Shown: positions 18,390 through 27,975 of the stretch, in pieces
Layout of the letters: each line of letters begins with the position of its first letter
Numbering within the stretch: position 1 is the stretch's first letter
Position numbers and translations under genes: made by a program
The notes under the pieces: generated by a model
The model's database searches: none
Seen by the model: only the letters and a program-made list of their open reading frames with translations
What the model was told of the DNA's origin: nothing
Source: Bacteroidales bacterium
GTDB lineage: Bacteria; Bacteroidota; Bacteroidia; Bacteroidales; UBA7960
DNA length: 52,172 nt
NCBI GenBank assembly: GCA_003559735.1
Contig: PWKN01000183.1
Location: 1-52,172, forward strand
Direction: 5' to 3'

Positions 18390-19055
18390 ATGAAAATAAC
18401 AAGTAAGTTGATTGTAGCATTTGTGGCTTTGTTTTACCTTGCTTCCTGCGGGGGTCCCGGTGAAAACAGGGCCGAGATCATGGAACGCCTGGAAGCAGGA
18501 GAGATCCCTGAGGCTGTTGATGTCTACCGTATATCAGCAGAAGAAAGCACCATTGCCTGGGTTGGTACCAAAATTGGCGGAGCACACGACGGTACAATTG
18601 CACTGGATCGCGGCGAATTGTATGTGTTTGACGGTGAATTGCTGGCAGGAGAGGTTGTTGTCGATATGCAGCAAATCGTTGTCCTTGATATCGAAGATCC
18701 TGGCAGTAATGCCCGTTTAAAAGCCCACCTTGAGTCGGACGATTTCTTTTCGGTGGAAAAGTTCCCTTCAGCCTTTTTCGAGATAACTGCAGTTGAGGCA
18801 GTTGAGGTTCCTGTTCCCGGAGAGAAAACGCACCGTGTCTTTGGCAATATGACCATTAAGGGGATCACCCATGGAATTGCTTTTGATGCATTGATCGGGA
18901 CAAGTGAGGACAGCCTGTTGGCATATGCTGATTTTACGCTTGACCGTACGAGATGGGATGTCAGGTTTGGCTCAGGAAGATTCTTTGATAACCTTGGCGA
19001 CAATTTGATTCATGATGACTTCCGGCTAACGCTTGACATTATAGCCAGGAAATAG
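18390..19055 (+). CDS. YceI-family lipoprotein
   Basis: A 221-residue protein with a lipoprotein signal; the lipobox LASC gives Cys20 as the lipidated residue. The remainder is a YceI-like beta-barrel (lipocalin-like fold). Characteristic parts are STIAWVGTKIGGAHDGTI, KAHLESDDFFSVEKFP, VFGNMTIKGITHGI and the terminal RTRWDVRFGS. The family binds long isoprenoid or other amphipathic lipids, often polyisoprenoid quinones. The ligand here is not shown by the sequence. A terminator follows directly. Confidence 0.9.
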   Translation: MKITSKLIVAFVALFYLASCGGPGENRAEIMERLEAGEIPEAVDVYRISAEESTIAWVGTKIGGAHDGTIALDRGELYVFDGELLAGEVVVDMQQIVVLDIEDPGSNARLKAHLESDDFFSVEKFPSAFFEITAVEAVEVPVPGEKTHRVFGNMTIKGITHGIAFDALIGTSEDSLLAYADFTLDRTRWDVRFGSGRFFDNLGDNLIHDDFRLTLDIIARK

Positions 19056-19099
19056 CTGCAGCCACAGGACTCATCAAAACGTCTTTGTTATGACAGCAG

Positions 19100-19131
19100 C
19101 CGGTTGCTCCTGATGGGGTGGCCGGTTTTTT
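19100..19131 (+). terminator. Intrinsic terminator after the YceI gene
   Basis: An 11-bp RNA stem (with G-U pairs) at 19100-19110 and 19115-19125, loop TGAT, followed by six T. It lies directly before the converging polyferredoxin stop codon. Confidence 0.65.
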
Positions 19132-19133
19132 CA

Positions 19134-20711
19134 TTAAAACGGGAAATCATCCGTATCATCTTCCCTCGGACCTTCACCGTCGTCTATCAAAGGGGCTTTC
19201 CCGTGTACCGGTAATCCGCTGACATAAATGGCTTTGTAGGGTTCGGTCGGACAAGCATACTCACAGGCACCACAACCAACACACAGCTCAGGATATATTT
19301 CAGGAATAAACAGTCCGTCTTCCCAGGGCACCATCTGCACGGCCTTTGTCGGACAATGTTCGGAGCATGCACCGCAATCGGTCCGGTCAACCGTAACCAC
19401 GCAACTCTCTACCAGGAACCTGACTTCCCCAATCCTGATCTGCTTCTTCTCTTCTTCACTTTGCTTTGTAATGGCGCCGGTAGGACAAACTTCCGTGCAC
19501 CTTGTACAGTCATAGTTGCAGAAACTCCTGTGAAAATCGAGCTTTGGCTGCATAAAGCCCTGTAAGCCATAATCAAAGAATGCGGGCACGATCACCTTTG
19601 TTGGACAGGCACTTACACACAGATAACACGCGATGCAGTGATTGGTAAAATGACTCCGGCTTATGGAGCCAGGCGGCGTTACTGGTTGTTGCTCCCCGAC
19701 AGGTATCATTCCGGGTTTTGATGCTCCCTGCCCGTATGATCTCATTTTTAGCAGCGGCATACTCAAAACCCCCGAGGCAAGGGTTAGTAAAAATGTCCGT
19801 TTGCCTGCATCACTGGTGCTGGCGGTGTGCTCTTCCTGTGTTTTCTTTGATGCCAGTGCGTAGGTGAGACCTCCTTTGGGACAGGCCGTGAAGCAATTGA
19901 AACAGTTGATGCATCGTCCCTGGTCAACCTGTTTGTTCATACTGTCCAGACACTCAGCTTTGCAAACAAACTCACAACGTTTGCAAAATGTGCACGCTTC
20001 ATCCCGGAACGTGATCCGGAAAAGCGATCTGTCTGCCGCAAGGGCAAGGATACTGCCAACCGGACAAATTGTATTGCAGAACAGGCGGCCGCGCCATGCA
20101 GCCATCACCGCAACAACCAGGAAAACAGCCACCGAAACCAGGATCACATCCCACGGAAGTGCATGCATGCTTAAAGGCCTGAGCATGTATATATCGAAAC
20201 CTTCCAGCAGAAACGTGAAACTGTTATGGATCCAAATATAGAGAGGCTGGAACAGACTGACCGATATTTTCCCGAAATTGGAAAAGGGGTCAAGAAGGTT
20301 TACCAGGAACATGTTTCCAAAGATCCATAGTATAATGGTGGCAGCCAGGATCGAATAACGGAGGATCATTTTGCGGTTTGACGAAAAGGAAAAACGTCGT
20401 TTTTTCCCTCTCCTGAACAAGCGGGCGATCCTGGTCACGATGTCCTGAAGCGTTCCAAGCGGACAAACAGAAGAACAATATATCCGGCCGAACAAAAAGG
20501 TAAGTGCCAGTATCAATAAAAAACCGAGTGTCCAGACAGAGAAAAATATGGCGACAAACCGGATGATCGAGGGAAAGAACTGCAACCGCAGCAACACATC
20601 ACCCAGTGCCCGGAACGGTCCGGTTTCAATGCCAATGAAAACAAACAACAAGGCAGCAAAAAAAAGCAGGGACAATCCCGTTCTGATTTTTTTCAGATGA
20701 TACAAACCCAT
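19134..20711 (-). CDS. Membrane polyferredoxin, NapH-like plus NapG-like fusion
   Basis: A 525-residue iron-sulphur protein. The frame is open to GTG 20747, but ATG 20711 (MGLYHLKKIRTG) fits a cytoplasmic membrane start better. The N-terminal half has about five membrane helices with two Cys-x3-Cys-Pro motifs (CSSVCPLG, CNTICPVG) as in NapH/NosR, then two 4Fe-4S motifs (CTFCKRCEFVC, CINCFNCFTAC). A short hydrophobic stretch (TFLLTLASGVLSMPL) follows, then four more Cys clusters: CIACYLCVSAC, CNYDCTRCTEVC, CGACSEHC and CVGCGACEYAC. So up to six 4Fe-4S clusters in one chain. In related systems such proteins pass electrons from quinol to a periplasmic reductase. The terminal acceptor here is unknown. 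The DUF362 gene lies 68 bases upstream on the same strand. Confidence 0.85.
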   Translation of the reverse strand: MGLYHLKKIRTGLSLLFFAALLFVFIGIETGPFRALGDVLLRLQFFPSIIRFVAIFFSVWTLGFLLILALTFLFGRIYCSSVCPLGTLQDIVTRIARLFRRGKKRRFSFSSNRKMILRYSILAATIILWIFGNMFLVNLLDPFSNFGKISVSLFQPLYIWIHNSFTFLLEGFDIYMLRPLSMHALPWDVILVSVAVFLVVAVMAAWRGRLFCNTICPVGSILALAADRSLFRITFRDEACTFCKRCEFVCKAECLDSMNKQVDQGRCINCFNCFTACPKGGLTYALASKKTQEEHTASTSDAGKRTFLLTLASGVLSMPLLKMRSYGQGASKPGMIPVGEQQPVTPPGSISRSHFTNHCIACYLCVSACPTKVIVPAFFDYGLQGFMQPKLDFHRSFCNYDCTRCTEVCPTGAITKQSEEEKKQIRIGEVRFLVESCVVTVDRTDCGACSEHCPTKAVQMVPWEDGLFIPEIYPELCVGCGACEYACPTEPYKAIYVSGLPVHGKAPLIDDGEGPREDDTDDFPF

Positions 20712-20779
20712 AGGCAAAAGTTGAATTAGCAATTTACGAGGCTGCACGCGGAGGCACTATCCTGCATCATTCATGCAGA

Positions 20780-21709
20780 CTATAATGACACGCGACGGAT
20801 GTTCAGCTGGGACAAGTTCAGGTTGCCAATATTCATCTCCTGTCCGATTCGCAGGTGGGCAATATCGGCCGGCTCGTGGTTGAGCATGCTGGCACCCGCT
20901 GCGTCAACAGCAAGGATGTCAGACGACACCAGGATGCTGCGCATACGCGTCAGGTCAGCGGTAGACGTACCTCTTGGTCCGTTTTGGGTCATCACCAGGT
21001 AGGCATCCACAATGTTCAGATCGGGTTTTCGAAACAGGCAAAAGTCGGCAATGCACTGGTGCAGGTCATTCCTGTGCCAGAACCGGCGGTCCCACACAAC
21101 CCCCATCAGGTTTTTCATCGCGATGGTAATCGTGGTTGATCCGTGGTGCTTCAAAACAGGAATGTTGATAAATACATTGTCTTTATCCAGCAAGTGTTCA
21201 TAGACCTGGGCTGTTTTTAACCGTTTGGCCCCGGGTATACTGACTTCCTTGTAATAGCGTTCCAGGTGTGCATGGAGCATTTGACCGCCAGCCCTGCGCA
21301 CAGCACCGGCAACTCCGCTGTTCTCGTAACTCCTTTCCCAGTTGTCGCACGTATTGTCAAAAGCCAGCACCCTGCCGGCACCCGCCCTGAAGCAATCCTC
21401 CACAATGGCTCCCATCAGGTCAGGATTGGTATTTGCTGCCCTTTCAGGAGGCGTATCCCAGCTGGCATTGGGTTTCAGTATCACTGTTTGTCCCTGCTTT
21501 ACATATCGTTCCATACCCCCCATCTCCTCCATTGCACGGCGGTATAGCTCAAGTGGCTCACCACCACGAACAGCAACCAGGTCGTAAAGGCCAGGACCAG
21601 ATGATGCGGGAGATGCGGCAAAACCCGGAATCTTTCCAATGGTTGAAGCGTAAAGACTCCCCAACGCTGAAAGAATTACACTTTTCTGAATAAATTGTCG
21701 TCTGTTCAT
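20780..21709 (-). CDS. DUF362 protein with Tat-like leader
   Basis: A 309-residue protein. The leader MNRRQFIQKSVILSALGSL resembles a twin-arginine signal (RRQFIQ) with a hydrophobic region, so export as a folded protein is likely. The DUF362 domain is recognisable by KPNASWDTPP, FDNTCDNWERSYENSGV, NIPVLKHHGSTTITIAMKNLMG and the last part with an acidic DxVAVDAA-like SDILAVDAAGASML. DUF362 proteins often occur beside ferredoxin domains or as fusions to them. It is the first gene of a two-gene unit with the polyferredoxin, suggesting a shared redox task. The exact reaction is unknown. A promoter box lies 26 bases upstream of its ATG. Confidence 0.85.
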   Translation of the reverse strand: MNRRQFIQKSVILSALGSLYASTIGKIPGFAASPASSGPGLYDLVAVRGGEPLELYRRAMEEMGGMERYVKQGQTVILKPNASWDTPPERAANTNPDLMGAIVEDCFRAGAGRVLAFDNTCDNWERSYENSGVAGAVRRAGGQMLHAHLERYYKEVSIPGAKRLKTAQVYEHLLDKDNVFINIPVLKHHGSTTITIAMKNLMGVVWDRRFWHRNDLHQCIADFCLFRKPDLNIVDAYLVMTQNGPRGTSTADLTRMRSILVSSDILAVDAAGASMLNHEPADIAHLRIGQEMNIGNLNLSQLNIRRVSL

Positions 21710-21734
21710 AGGTATCTGGATTATATATTTTTTA

Positions 21735-21742
21735 CAAAATTA
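21735..21742 (-). promoter_or_regulatory. Promoter -7 box (TAATTTTG) for the DUF362-polyferredoxin pair
   Basis: An exact TAnnTTTG on the minus strand; transcription would start about 20 bases before ATG 21709. A plus-strand box lies 30 bases away at 21765-21772, so the two transcripts diverge here. Confidence 0.45.
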
Positions 21743-21764
21743 TCATTTCATTTTATTTTTTTCT

Positions 21765-21772
21765 TAATTTTG
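21765..21772 (+). promoter_or_regulatory. Promoter -7 box (TAATTTTG) for the gene at 21880
   Basis: An exact TAnnTTTG on the plus strand, giving a leader of about 100 nt. No clear -33 TTTG. Confidence 0.35.
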
Positions 21773-21879
21773 AAGGCTAAAAATACTTAGAAACGCTTAT
21801 TTATACTCAGTTTAATTGTTCAACCTGATAAGACTGGTCGCAGGGTTACCGGATCGAATCAGCAAATACATTTATAATT

Positions 21880-22392
21880 ATGTCACAGATACAACCAGGT
21901 GTTGCCGGCTATTTTAGCAAAACGAATACAAAGGCTATGCTGTTTGATGGCTTTGCCCTCGCTTTTATTTATTTTCTGCCCGCAGTATCGCATATGCTCA
22001 GCCTGCCATTGTATATGGTTGAGCCGATGCGTTTGATGCTGATACTTGCCATGGTGCATACGCGGCGTGAGAATGCCTATATTCTGGCCATCACCCTGCC
22101 TCTGTTCTCCTTTTTTATTTCAGCCCACCCAATTTTTGTCAAGGCCTTGTTAATGACAATAGAACTGACGGTTATGGTGTTTGTGTTCCATATGCTGGTG
22201 CGGCGCATCCATACCCTGCCGGCCATCTTTGCGAGCATATGGATCAGCAAGGGGCTGTATTATGGGATGAAATACCTGGCCATTATGACGGTGATGCCCT
22301 CGGAGCCGGTGATCGGCATACCCCTGTTGTTGCAATTATTGACCTCCATAATTTTCAGTATCTATCTGTTTCTGATGATCAGGAAGAGTTGA
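21880..22392 (+). CDS. Small integral membrane protein, ECF S-component-like
   Basis: A 170-residue protein with about five hydrophobic helices and short loops (FDGFALAFIYFLPAVSHML, PMRLMLILAMVHT, AYILAITLPLFSFFISAHP, ALLMTIELTVMVFVFHMLV, a final helix near the C-terminus). The overall size and arrangement resemble substrate-binding S components of energy-coupling-factor transporters. I do not recognise a substrate-specific motif and no A or T component is adjacent. The DUF3109 gene starts 33 bases downstream. Confidence 0.65.
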   Translation: MSQIQPGVAGYFSKTNTKAMLFDGFALAFIYFLPAVSHMLSLPLYMVEPMRLMLILAMVHTRRENAYILAITLPLFSFFISAHPIFVKALLMTIELTVMVFVFHMLVRRIHTLPAIFASIWISKGLYYGMKYLAIMTVMPSEPVIGIPLLLQLLTSIIFSIYLFLMIRKS

Positions 22393-22424
22393 GCCATGCA
22401 ATCGTTCTCAATCATCCATTACAG

Positions 22425-23006
22425 ATGATCATCATTGGAAACTGCGTTTTGTCAGACGAACTGTACGAACAGCGTTTCGTATGTGACCTTGCCGTGTGCA
22501 GGGGCGGGTGTTGTGTTGAAGGCGATGCCGGTGCTCCGCTTCTGGAGGAAGAGACCGTTATACTTGAAAAAATTGCTGGCAGGGTGGGGCCATTTATGAT
22601 ACCCGAAGGGATCGCTGCGGTGAACAAGCTGGGTTACTGGGTCAGGGACGGTGACAATGAGCTTACCACCCCGCTGGTTGAAAACAGGCAATGCGCCTAT
22701 GTGTTTTATGACCGCAATGGGGTTGCAAGGTGTGCCATTGAGCAAGCCTATGAAGAGCGGCTCATCGAATTTCAGAAACCTGTTTCCTGCCATTTGTATC
22801 CCATACGGATCACCCGGTATACGCACTACGAAGCCCTAAACTATCATCGCTGGAAACTATGTGACTGTGCACGTGAAAAAGGGAAAAAATTGAATGTACG
22901 GGTATACCGTTTTCTCAAAGATGCCCTGATCCGTAAATATGGCAAACAGTGGTATGACGAACTTGAAGCGTATGTACGTTACAGCTTCTCCAACAAAAAC
23001 ATATAA
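22425..23006 (+). CDS. DUF3109 family Cys-rich protein
   Basis: 193 residues from ATG 22425. The frame continues further upstream over the membrane gene, but DUF3109 proteins begin at this MIIIGNCVLS. Visible Cys groups are CDLAVCRGGCC (followed by VEGDAGAP), CAYVFY...RCAIEQA, SCHLYPIRI and CDCA, consistent with a metal or iron-sulphur cluster as in related YkgJ-type proteins. The fold is cytoplasmic with no leader. The role in the cell is not established to my knowledge. It overlaps no other gene and may be cotranscribed with the membrane protein. Confidence 0.85.
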   Translation: MIIIGNCVLSDELYEQRFVCDLAVCRGGCCVEGDAGAPLLEEETVILEKIAGRVGPFMIPEGIAAVNKLGYWVRDGDNELTTPLVENRQCAYVFYDRNGVARCAIEQAYEERLIEFQKPVSCHLYPIRITRYTHYEALNYHRWKLCDCAREKGKKLNVRVYRFLKDALIRKYGKQWYDELEAYVRYSFSNKNI

Positions 23007-23019
23007 GCTGTATTGGCCG

Positions 23020-24555
23020 TCAAACAACAATTTTTTCGGTCGCCGCTTTGATACGGCGGGTCACTTCCTCTTTTCCGAGCACTTCCATGATCGCTTTCAC
23101 ATCTGGTCCGCGGCCCGCCCCCACCAAGGCAAGCCGAAGGGCAGGCATTAGTGCCCCGGCACCTGTGTTGGTATCATCCATAAATGACTGAAGGGCATCG
23201 TCTATTGCATCACGCAAGAACGGTTCGGTGGTGGCCAGTTTTTCAGACAATTGAAGAAGAATGGCAGGTGTGGTGTTTTTCCATTTCTTCCTGGCAAACT
23301 TCTCGTCATACCCTTCAGGTGGTTCAAAGAAATAGGATGCCTGGTCCCACAGTTCACTGATAAAACTGGCCCGTTCCCTGACGAGTGATGTAATGGTCAG
23401 CAGTTTGTCTTCCGGCGGATGGTATCCCTTTTCCTTCAGCAGGATTGAAAACTGCGCTGCGATTTCCTCGATGGACTTATTTTGCAGGTATTGGTGGTTG
23501 AACCATTTTGCCTTCTCCGGGTCAAACCGTGCGCCGGCTTTGCTGACCCTGTCGATCGAAAAGCCCTTGACCAGCTCTGTCATGGAAAACAGCTCCTGTT
23601 CTGTACCAGGGTTCCACCCAAGCAGTGCAAGCATGTTTACGAATGCTTCCGGGAAATATCCGGCTTCCCGGTATCCAGAGGCTGTTTCGCCACTTGAAGG
23701 GTCTTTCCACGCTACCGGGAAAACCGGGAACCCCAGCCTGTCGCCATCCCGCTTACTGAGTTTTCCATGTCCGTCAGGTTTCAGCAGGAGCGGCAAATGA
23801 GCGAATGCCGGCATCCGTTGTTCCCAGCCAAGGTAACGGTAAAGCAAAACATGCAATGGTGCCGATGGAAGCCACTCTTCACCACGTATTACATGTGTAA
23901 TGTTCATCAGGTGATCATCAACCACATTTGCCAGGTGGTAGGTAGGCATTCCGTCACTTTTAAACAAAACCTTGTCATCCAATAAATTACTGTGAACACG
24001 TACTTTACCCCTGATCAGGTCGTCAACCACCACTTCTTCGTTTTCAGGGGTTTTTAAGCGTACTGCATAGGGTACCCCGTCATTGAGCATCTGTTTTACT
24101 TCAGCGGCCGGCATGGTCAGCGAATTTTTCATTTCCATGCGGGTCTGGCTGTCGTATTGCGGATTGCCCTTTTTCTCCTTCTCAAGGCGTTTGCGCATAT
24201 CATCCAGATCTCCGGGGGTATCAAATGCATAATATGCATGGCCTTTATCAACCAGTTGTCTGACATACTGACTGTATATGTCTTTTCGCTCTGACTGGCG
24301 GTAGGGACCGGCAGGTCCCCCTTTGTCCGGACCCTCATCCCAGGTGATCCCGCACCATTTGAGCGACTCCATGATATAGTTTTCTGCCCCGGCCACAAAT
24401 CGTTTCTGGTCGGTATCTTCGATGAGCAATATAAAATGGCCGCCCGCTTTTTTTGCAAACAGGTAATTATACAACGCGGTACGCACCCCACCCATGTGTA
24501 ACGGGCCTGTCGGACTTGGTGCGAATCTTACTCTTACAGATGTATGGTCTTTCAT
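23020..24555 (-). CDS. gltX: Glutamyl-tRNA synthetase
   Basis: A 511-residue class I aminoacyl-tRNA synthetase that charges tRNA-Glu. The HIGH-type motif reads HMGG in APSPTGPLHMGGVRTALYNYLFA, and the KMSKS-type motif reads KLSKRDGD. The segment VIRGEEWLPSAPLHVLLYRYLGW is typical of GluRS. The C-terminal helical anticodon-binding region is complete. The gene follows the GH3 gene after 73 bases, perhaps in one transcript with lysS. No glutaminyl-tRNA synthetase feature is seen. Confidence 0.97.
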   Translation of the reverse strand: MKDHTSVRVRFAPSPTGPLHMGGVRTALYNYLFAKKAGGHFILLIEDTDQKRFVAGAENYIMESLKWCGITWDEGPDKGGPAGPYRQSERKDIYSQYVRQLVDKGHAYYAFDTPGDLDDMRKRLEKEKKGNPQYDSQTRMEMKNSLTMPAAEVKQMLNDGVPYAVRLKTPENEEVVVDDLIRGKVRVHSNLLDDKVLFKSDGMPTYHLANVVDDHLMNITHVIRGEEWLPSAPLHVLLYRYLGWEQRMPAFAHLPLLLKPDGHGKLSKRDGDRLGFPVFPVAWKDPSSGETASGYREAGYFPEAFVNMLALLGWNPGTEQELFSMTELVKGFSIDRVSKAGARFDPEKAKWFNHQYLQNKSIEEIAAQFSILLKEKGYHPPEDKLLTITSLVRERASFISELWDQASYFFEPPEGYDEKFARKKWKNTTPAILLQLSEKLATTEPFLRDAIDDALQSFMDDTNTGAGALMPALRLALVGAGRGPDVKAIMEVLGKEEVTRRIKAATEKIVV

Positions 24556-24628
24556 AGATAGTGGCTGATTGATGTTTTTTTTCGCACATGCGTTGTTTGT
24601 TCATCCATGCAGTGCGAATTTCAATGGG

Positions 24629-26161
24629 TTACTCAAATCGTCCGACATATTCTTCCCACTCTTCGAGCAGTTCATCCTTTATCACCCTCGGAAACTTATT
24701 CTGTGCACCTTCCTTTCCTTTCATGCGCAGCCAATTGTAAAAAACACGAGCGGGGAGCACGCACACAATGACATCTTTAATGGCCTCAATGCGTTCAACA
24801 CGGTAATCATCGTTGAGTACCTTAAGGTTTTCATCAATTTTCACTTTGATGTCACTGGCTTTCACATTGCTGTCGGTACCTATGAACCACTTATGTGCAA
24901 ACATACTGCCATGCTTTACACCGGCAACGGTAAATTCACGGATCTCGATGTTCAGCTGGTCCTCTGCCATTTTGATGGCCATGTTCATGTTCTCCACCGA
25001 CATGTGTTCGCCACACAGATTGAGAAAATGCTTTGTTCGTCCCGTAATGACGATCTCGTTTCTTTCAAGATCGGTAAACCTGATCACATCACCAATCAGG
25101 TAACGCCAGGCACCGGCACATGAGCTCAGCAACAAAGCGTAATCCTTCCCTTCTTCTGCCTCAGAGATGGTTAGTGTTTCCGGATTCGGATTGATATTGC
25201 CTTGCTGATCAAAATTGTCTGAATTAAACGGTATGAATTCGAAAAACAACCCGTTGTCAAGGGAGAGTTGCATGCCGTTGGTATCTGGCCTGCTTTGAAA
25301 TGCAATAAAACCTTCAGATGCCAGGTAGGTCTCTATATAAGTCAGCGGTTTCCCGAGCAGTTTCTCAAACCCCCTGACATACGGACCAAAAGATACGCCC
25401 CCGTGAACAAAGATTGATAAATTGGGCCATATCTCGTGAATGTTTTTAAGCTGGTAATGATCAATGATCTTTTCCAGCAAGATCTGCCACCATGCCGGCA
25501 CTCCCACGATCACACCGATGTCCCAGTCTTTGGCCTTTGCAACGATCTCATCCAGCTTCGTGGGCCAGTCACGTTCTTTGGAGATCCGTTTTCCCGGTTT
25601 ATAAAAATGCTGGAACCAGAACGGGATGTTTTTTGTGGTGATCCCCGAAAGGTCTCCTTCAAAATAGGTGCCGTTGTATTGCAGATGGGTGCTGCCACCC
25701 AGCATCAGAATCCCTTTTTCGTAAAAGGTTTTTGGGAATTTGTAGCGGGCAAGGGAGAAGATCTGTTTAACACTTGTTTTTTTGATCGCCCTCAGCATTG
25801 CGCCTGTTACGGGTATGTGCTTGCTTGAAGCCCCCGACGTGCCTGAGCTCAGGGCAAAGTATTTTACCCGGCCGGGCCAGCAGACATAAGGTTCGCCGTT
25901 GAGTGTTCTGTACCACCAGTCTTTAAAAATGTCGTTGTAATCATGAATGGGTACCTTTTTTTGAAATGCACCGACAGGGTCCTTGCTTTTCAGGATGCCA
26001 GGAAAGTCGTAATGTTCTCCAAAAGCAGTGCTGCCCGCTTTTTTCAGTAATTTTTTTAATTCCTTTTTCTGGGTCCGTGCAGCATCCCTGGTTTGGAAAA
26101 TGGCGGGCATTTTGCTGCGAAGCTCAATGGCACGTTTAATGATGGAACCTAATATGGGCAT
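24629..26161 (-). CDS. GH3-family acyl-adenylate/amido synthetase
   Basis: A 510-residue protein of the GH3 (auxin-responsive promoter) family. The frame extends to 26311 but ATG 26161 (MPILGSIIKRAIELRSKM) is the family start. The nucleotide-binding motifs of the firefly-luciferase-like superfamily are present: ALSSGTSGASSKHIPV (P-loop-like), YLASEGFIAFQ, and YRLIGDVIRF-like WRYLIGDVIRFTD with GRTKHFLNLCGEHMS. Plant GH3 enzymes conjugate amino acids to acyl hormones; in bacteria the substrate is unknown. It lies between lysS and gltX. Confidence 0.88.
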   Translation of the reverse strand: MPILGSIIKRAIELRSKMPAIFQTRDAARTQKKELKKLLKKAGSTAFGEHYDFPGILKSKDPVGAFQKKVPIHDYNDIFKDWWYRTLNGEPYVCWPGRVKYFALSSGTSGASSKHIPVTGAMLRAIKKTSVKQIFSLARYKFPKTFYEKGILMLGGSTHLQYNGTYFEGDLSGITTKNIPFWFQHFYKPGKRISKERDWPTKLDEIVAKAKDWDIGVIVGVPAWWQILLEKIIDHYQLKNIHEIWPNLSIFVHGGVSFGPYVRGFEKLLGKPLTYIETYLASEGFIAFQSRPDTNGMQLSLDNGLFFEFIPFNSDNFDQQGNINPNPETLTISEAEEGKDYALLLSSCAGAWRYLIGDVIRFTDLERNEIVITGRTKHFLNLCGEHMSVENMNMAIKMAEDQLNIEIREFTVAGVKHGSMFAHKWFIGTDSNVKASDIKVKIDENLKVLNDDYRVERIEAIKDVIVCVLPARVFYNWLRMKGKEGAQNKFPRVIKDELLEEWEEYVGRFE

Positions 26162-26240
26162 TTGACGACAGGCTTTTATCCGGTTAAATATGTTTGCGGT
26201 GTAAAAATACAAAAAAACAGATACCTGTTTTGTCTGATCA

Positions 26241-27782
26241 TCAAATGGTGTCTTCGTCTGGCTTTTGACGATGTTTCTGTTCAGGTCGCATTTGCGGAAA
26301 GAACAACACATCCTGGATGCTGGGCTTGTTGGTCAGTATCATGGCCAGTCTGTCGATTCCCACACCCAGACCCGCTGTCGGGGGCATCCCGGTTTCAATG
26401 GCCCTGAGGAAATCCTCATCGAGTACCATTGCTTCAGGATCACCCCGGCGTCCGAGTTCGAGCTGTTCCTCAAACCGCATCCTCTGGTCAACAGGGTCGT
26501 TGAGCTCACTAAAGGCATTGCAGATCTCCTTACCGTTACAGATGGCCTCAAATCGCTCAACCAGTCCTGGCTTGCTCCTGTGTTTCTTTGCCAGGGGCGA
26601 CATTTCGATGGGGTAATCGGTGATGAAGGTTGGCTGGATCAGATGGGGCTCGCATTGTTCACCAAATAGCTCATCGATCAGCTTGCCACGACCCATGGTG
26701 TTGTCTGCCTGCACTCCCATGCTCCTGGCATATTGCAGCATGGCTGCTTCATCCATTGATGAAATGTCGGTCCCGGTAAAGTGTTCAATGGCTTCATACA
26801 TTGTATACCGCTTCCACGGACGCTCAAAATTGATCTGGTGTTCTCCCACGGTAACCCTGGTGGTGCCGTGAAGGTCTTTCACGATCTTCTCTGTCATCTC
26901 CTCCACCAGCTCCATCATCCAGATGTAGTCTTTGTAGGCAACGTAAAGCTCCATTTGTGTGAACTCCGGATTATGAAAACGGCTCATTCCCTCATTGCGG
27001 AAATCCTTGGCAAACTCAAACACTCCATCATATCCGCCCACGATCAGGCGTTTGAGGTAAAGCTCATTGGCAATACGCAAATACAACGTGGTGTCGAGCT
27101 TATTATGGTAAGTCTTGAAAGGTTTCGCGGCTGCCCCACCATAAATGGGTTGTAATACAGGGGTTTCCACTTCGAGATAATCACGGGCCAGCAAAAACTC
27201 CCGCATACTCTGTATCAGCCTGGCACGAAGGCGGAAAACCTCTTTGACATCCGGATTCACGATCAAATCGAGGTAACGCTGACGATACCTTTGCTCCGGA
27301 TCTGTGAACGCATCATATACCTTGCCTTCTTTCTCCTTCACTATGGGAAGGGGTCGTAATGATTTGCAGAGAATGGTAAATTGTTTTACGTGAACGGTGG
27401 TTTCACCCATTCTGGTGGTAAACACAAATCCTTTCACACCAATTATATCACCAATATCAACCAATCGTTTAAAAACGGTATTGTACATTGTTTTATCTCC
27501 GTCCGGACAAATTTCATCGCGGTTGAAATACAACTGTATGCGTCCGCTGTCGTCCTGCAGTTCTGCAAATGAAGCACTTCCCATTATGCGGCGGCTCATG
27601 ATGCGGCCTGCCAGCTGAACATCCTGGAAAAGACTGTTGTCGCCGGGAAACTGGTCATGGATCATTTTTGCTGTGGCATTCACTTCATAAGTATCAGAAG
27701 GGTAGGGGTCAATACCCAGTTCCAGCAACTGATTGAGTGCTTCGCGACGAATGGCTTCCTGTTCGGTGATCTTTTGGTTCAT
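26241..27782 (-). CDS. lysS: Lysyl-tRNA synthetase, class II
   Basis: A 513-residue class II enzyme that charges tRNA-Lys. ATG 27782 ([23 protein letters not shown]) is preferred; the frame runs on to 27845. An N-terminal OB fold ([32 protein letters not shown]) binds the anticodon. Motif 2 lies in [24 protein letters not shown] and motif 3 in [21 protein letters not shown] promoter box lies about 175 bases upstream. Confidence 0.97.
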   Translation of the reverse strand: MNQKITEQEAIRREALNQLLELGIDPYPSDTYEVNATAKMIHDQFPGDNSLFQDVQLAGRIMSRRIMGSASFAELQDDSGRIQLYFNRDEICPDGDKTMYNTVFKRLVDIGDIIGVKGFVFTTRMGETTVHVKQFTILCKSLRPLPIVKEKEGKVYDAFTDPEQRYRQRYLDLIVNPDVKEVFRLRARLIQSMREFLLARDYLEVETPVLQPIYGGAAAKPFKTYHNKLDTTLYLRIANELYLKRLIVGGYDGVFEFAKDFRNEGMSRFHNPEFTQMELYVAYKDYIWMMELVEEMTEKIVKDLHGTTRVTVGEHQINFERPWKRYTMYEAIEHFTGTDISSMDEAAMLQYARSMGVQADNTMGRGKLIDELFGEQCEPHLIQPTFITDYPIEMSPLAKKHRSKPGLVERFEAICNGKEICNAFSELNDPVDQRMRFEEQLELGRRGDPEAMVLDEDFLRAIETGMPPTAGLGVGIDRLAMILTNKPSIQDVLFFPQMRPEQKHRQKPDEDTI

Positions 27783-27955
27783 GTGTTCAGTTTTTGGTTT
27801 TTTACCGGCATACACGGTGCTTGTGTCCCCGTCCGGGCTAACCATGCCAGGAGATGATCATTTGTCCGCATCTCCATCTGCAGTCATGGTCTGGTCCCTT
27901 TCCTGCCGGTTTGTGGTAAACGATTCTATATTGGCGTGACCGGTCGACAGACGTG

Positions 27956-27963
27956 CAAAGGTA
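27956..27963 (-). promoter_or_regulatory. Promoter -7 box (TACCTTTG) for lysS
   Basis: An exact TAnnTTTG followed by CA on the minus strand, giving a leader of about 165 nt. It lies 13 bases from the plus-strand rlmD box. Confidence 0.45.
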
Positions 27964-27975
27964 ACGAAAAAGTCG

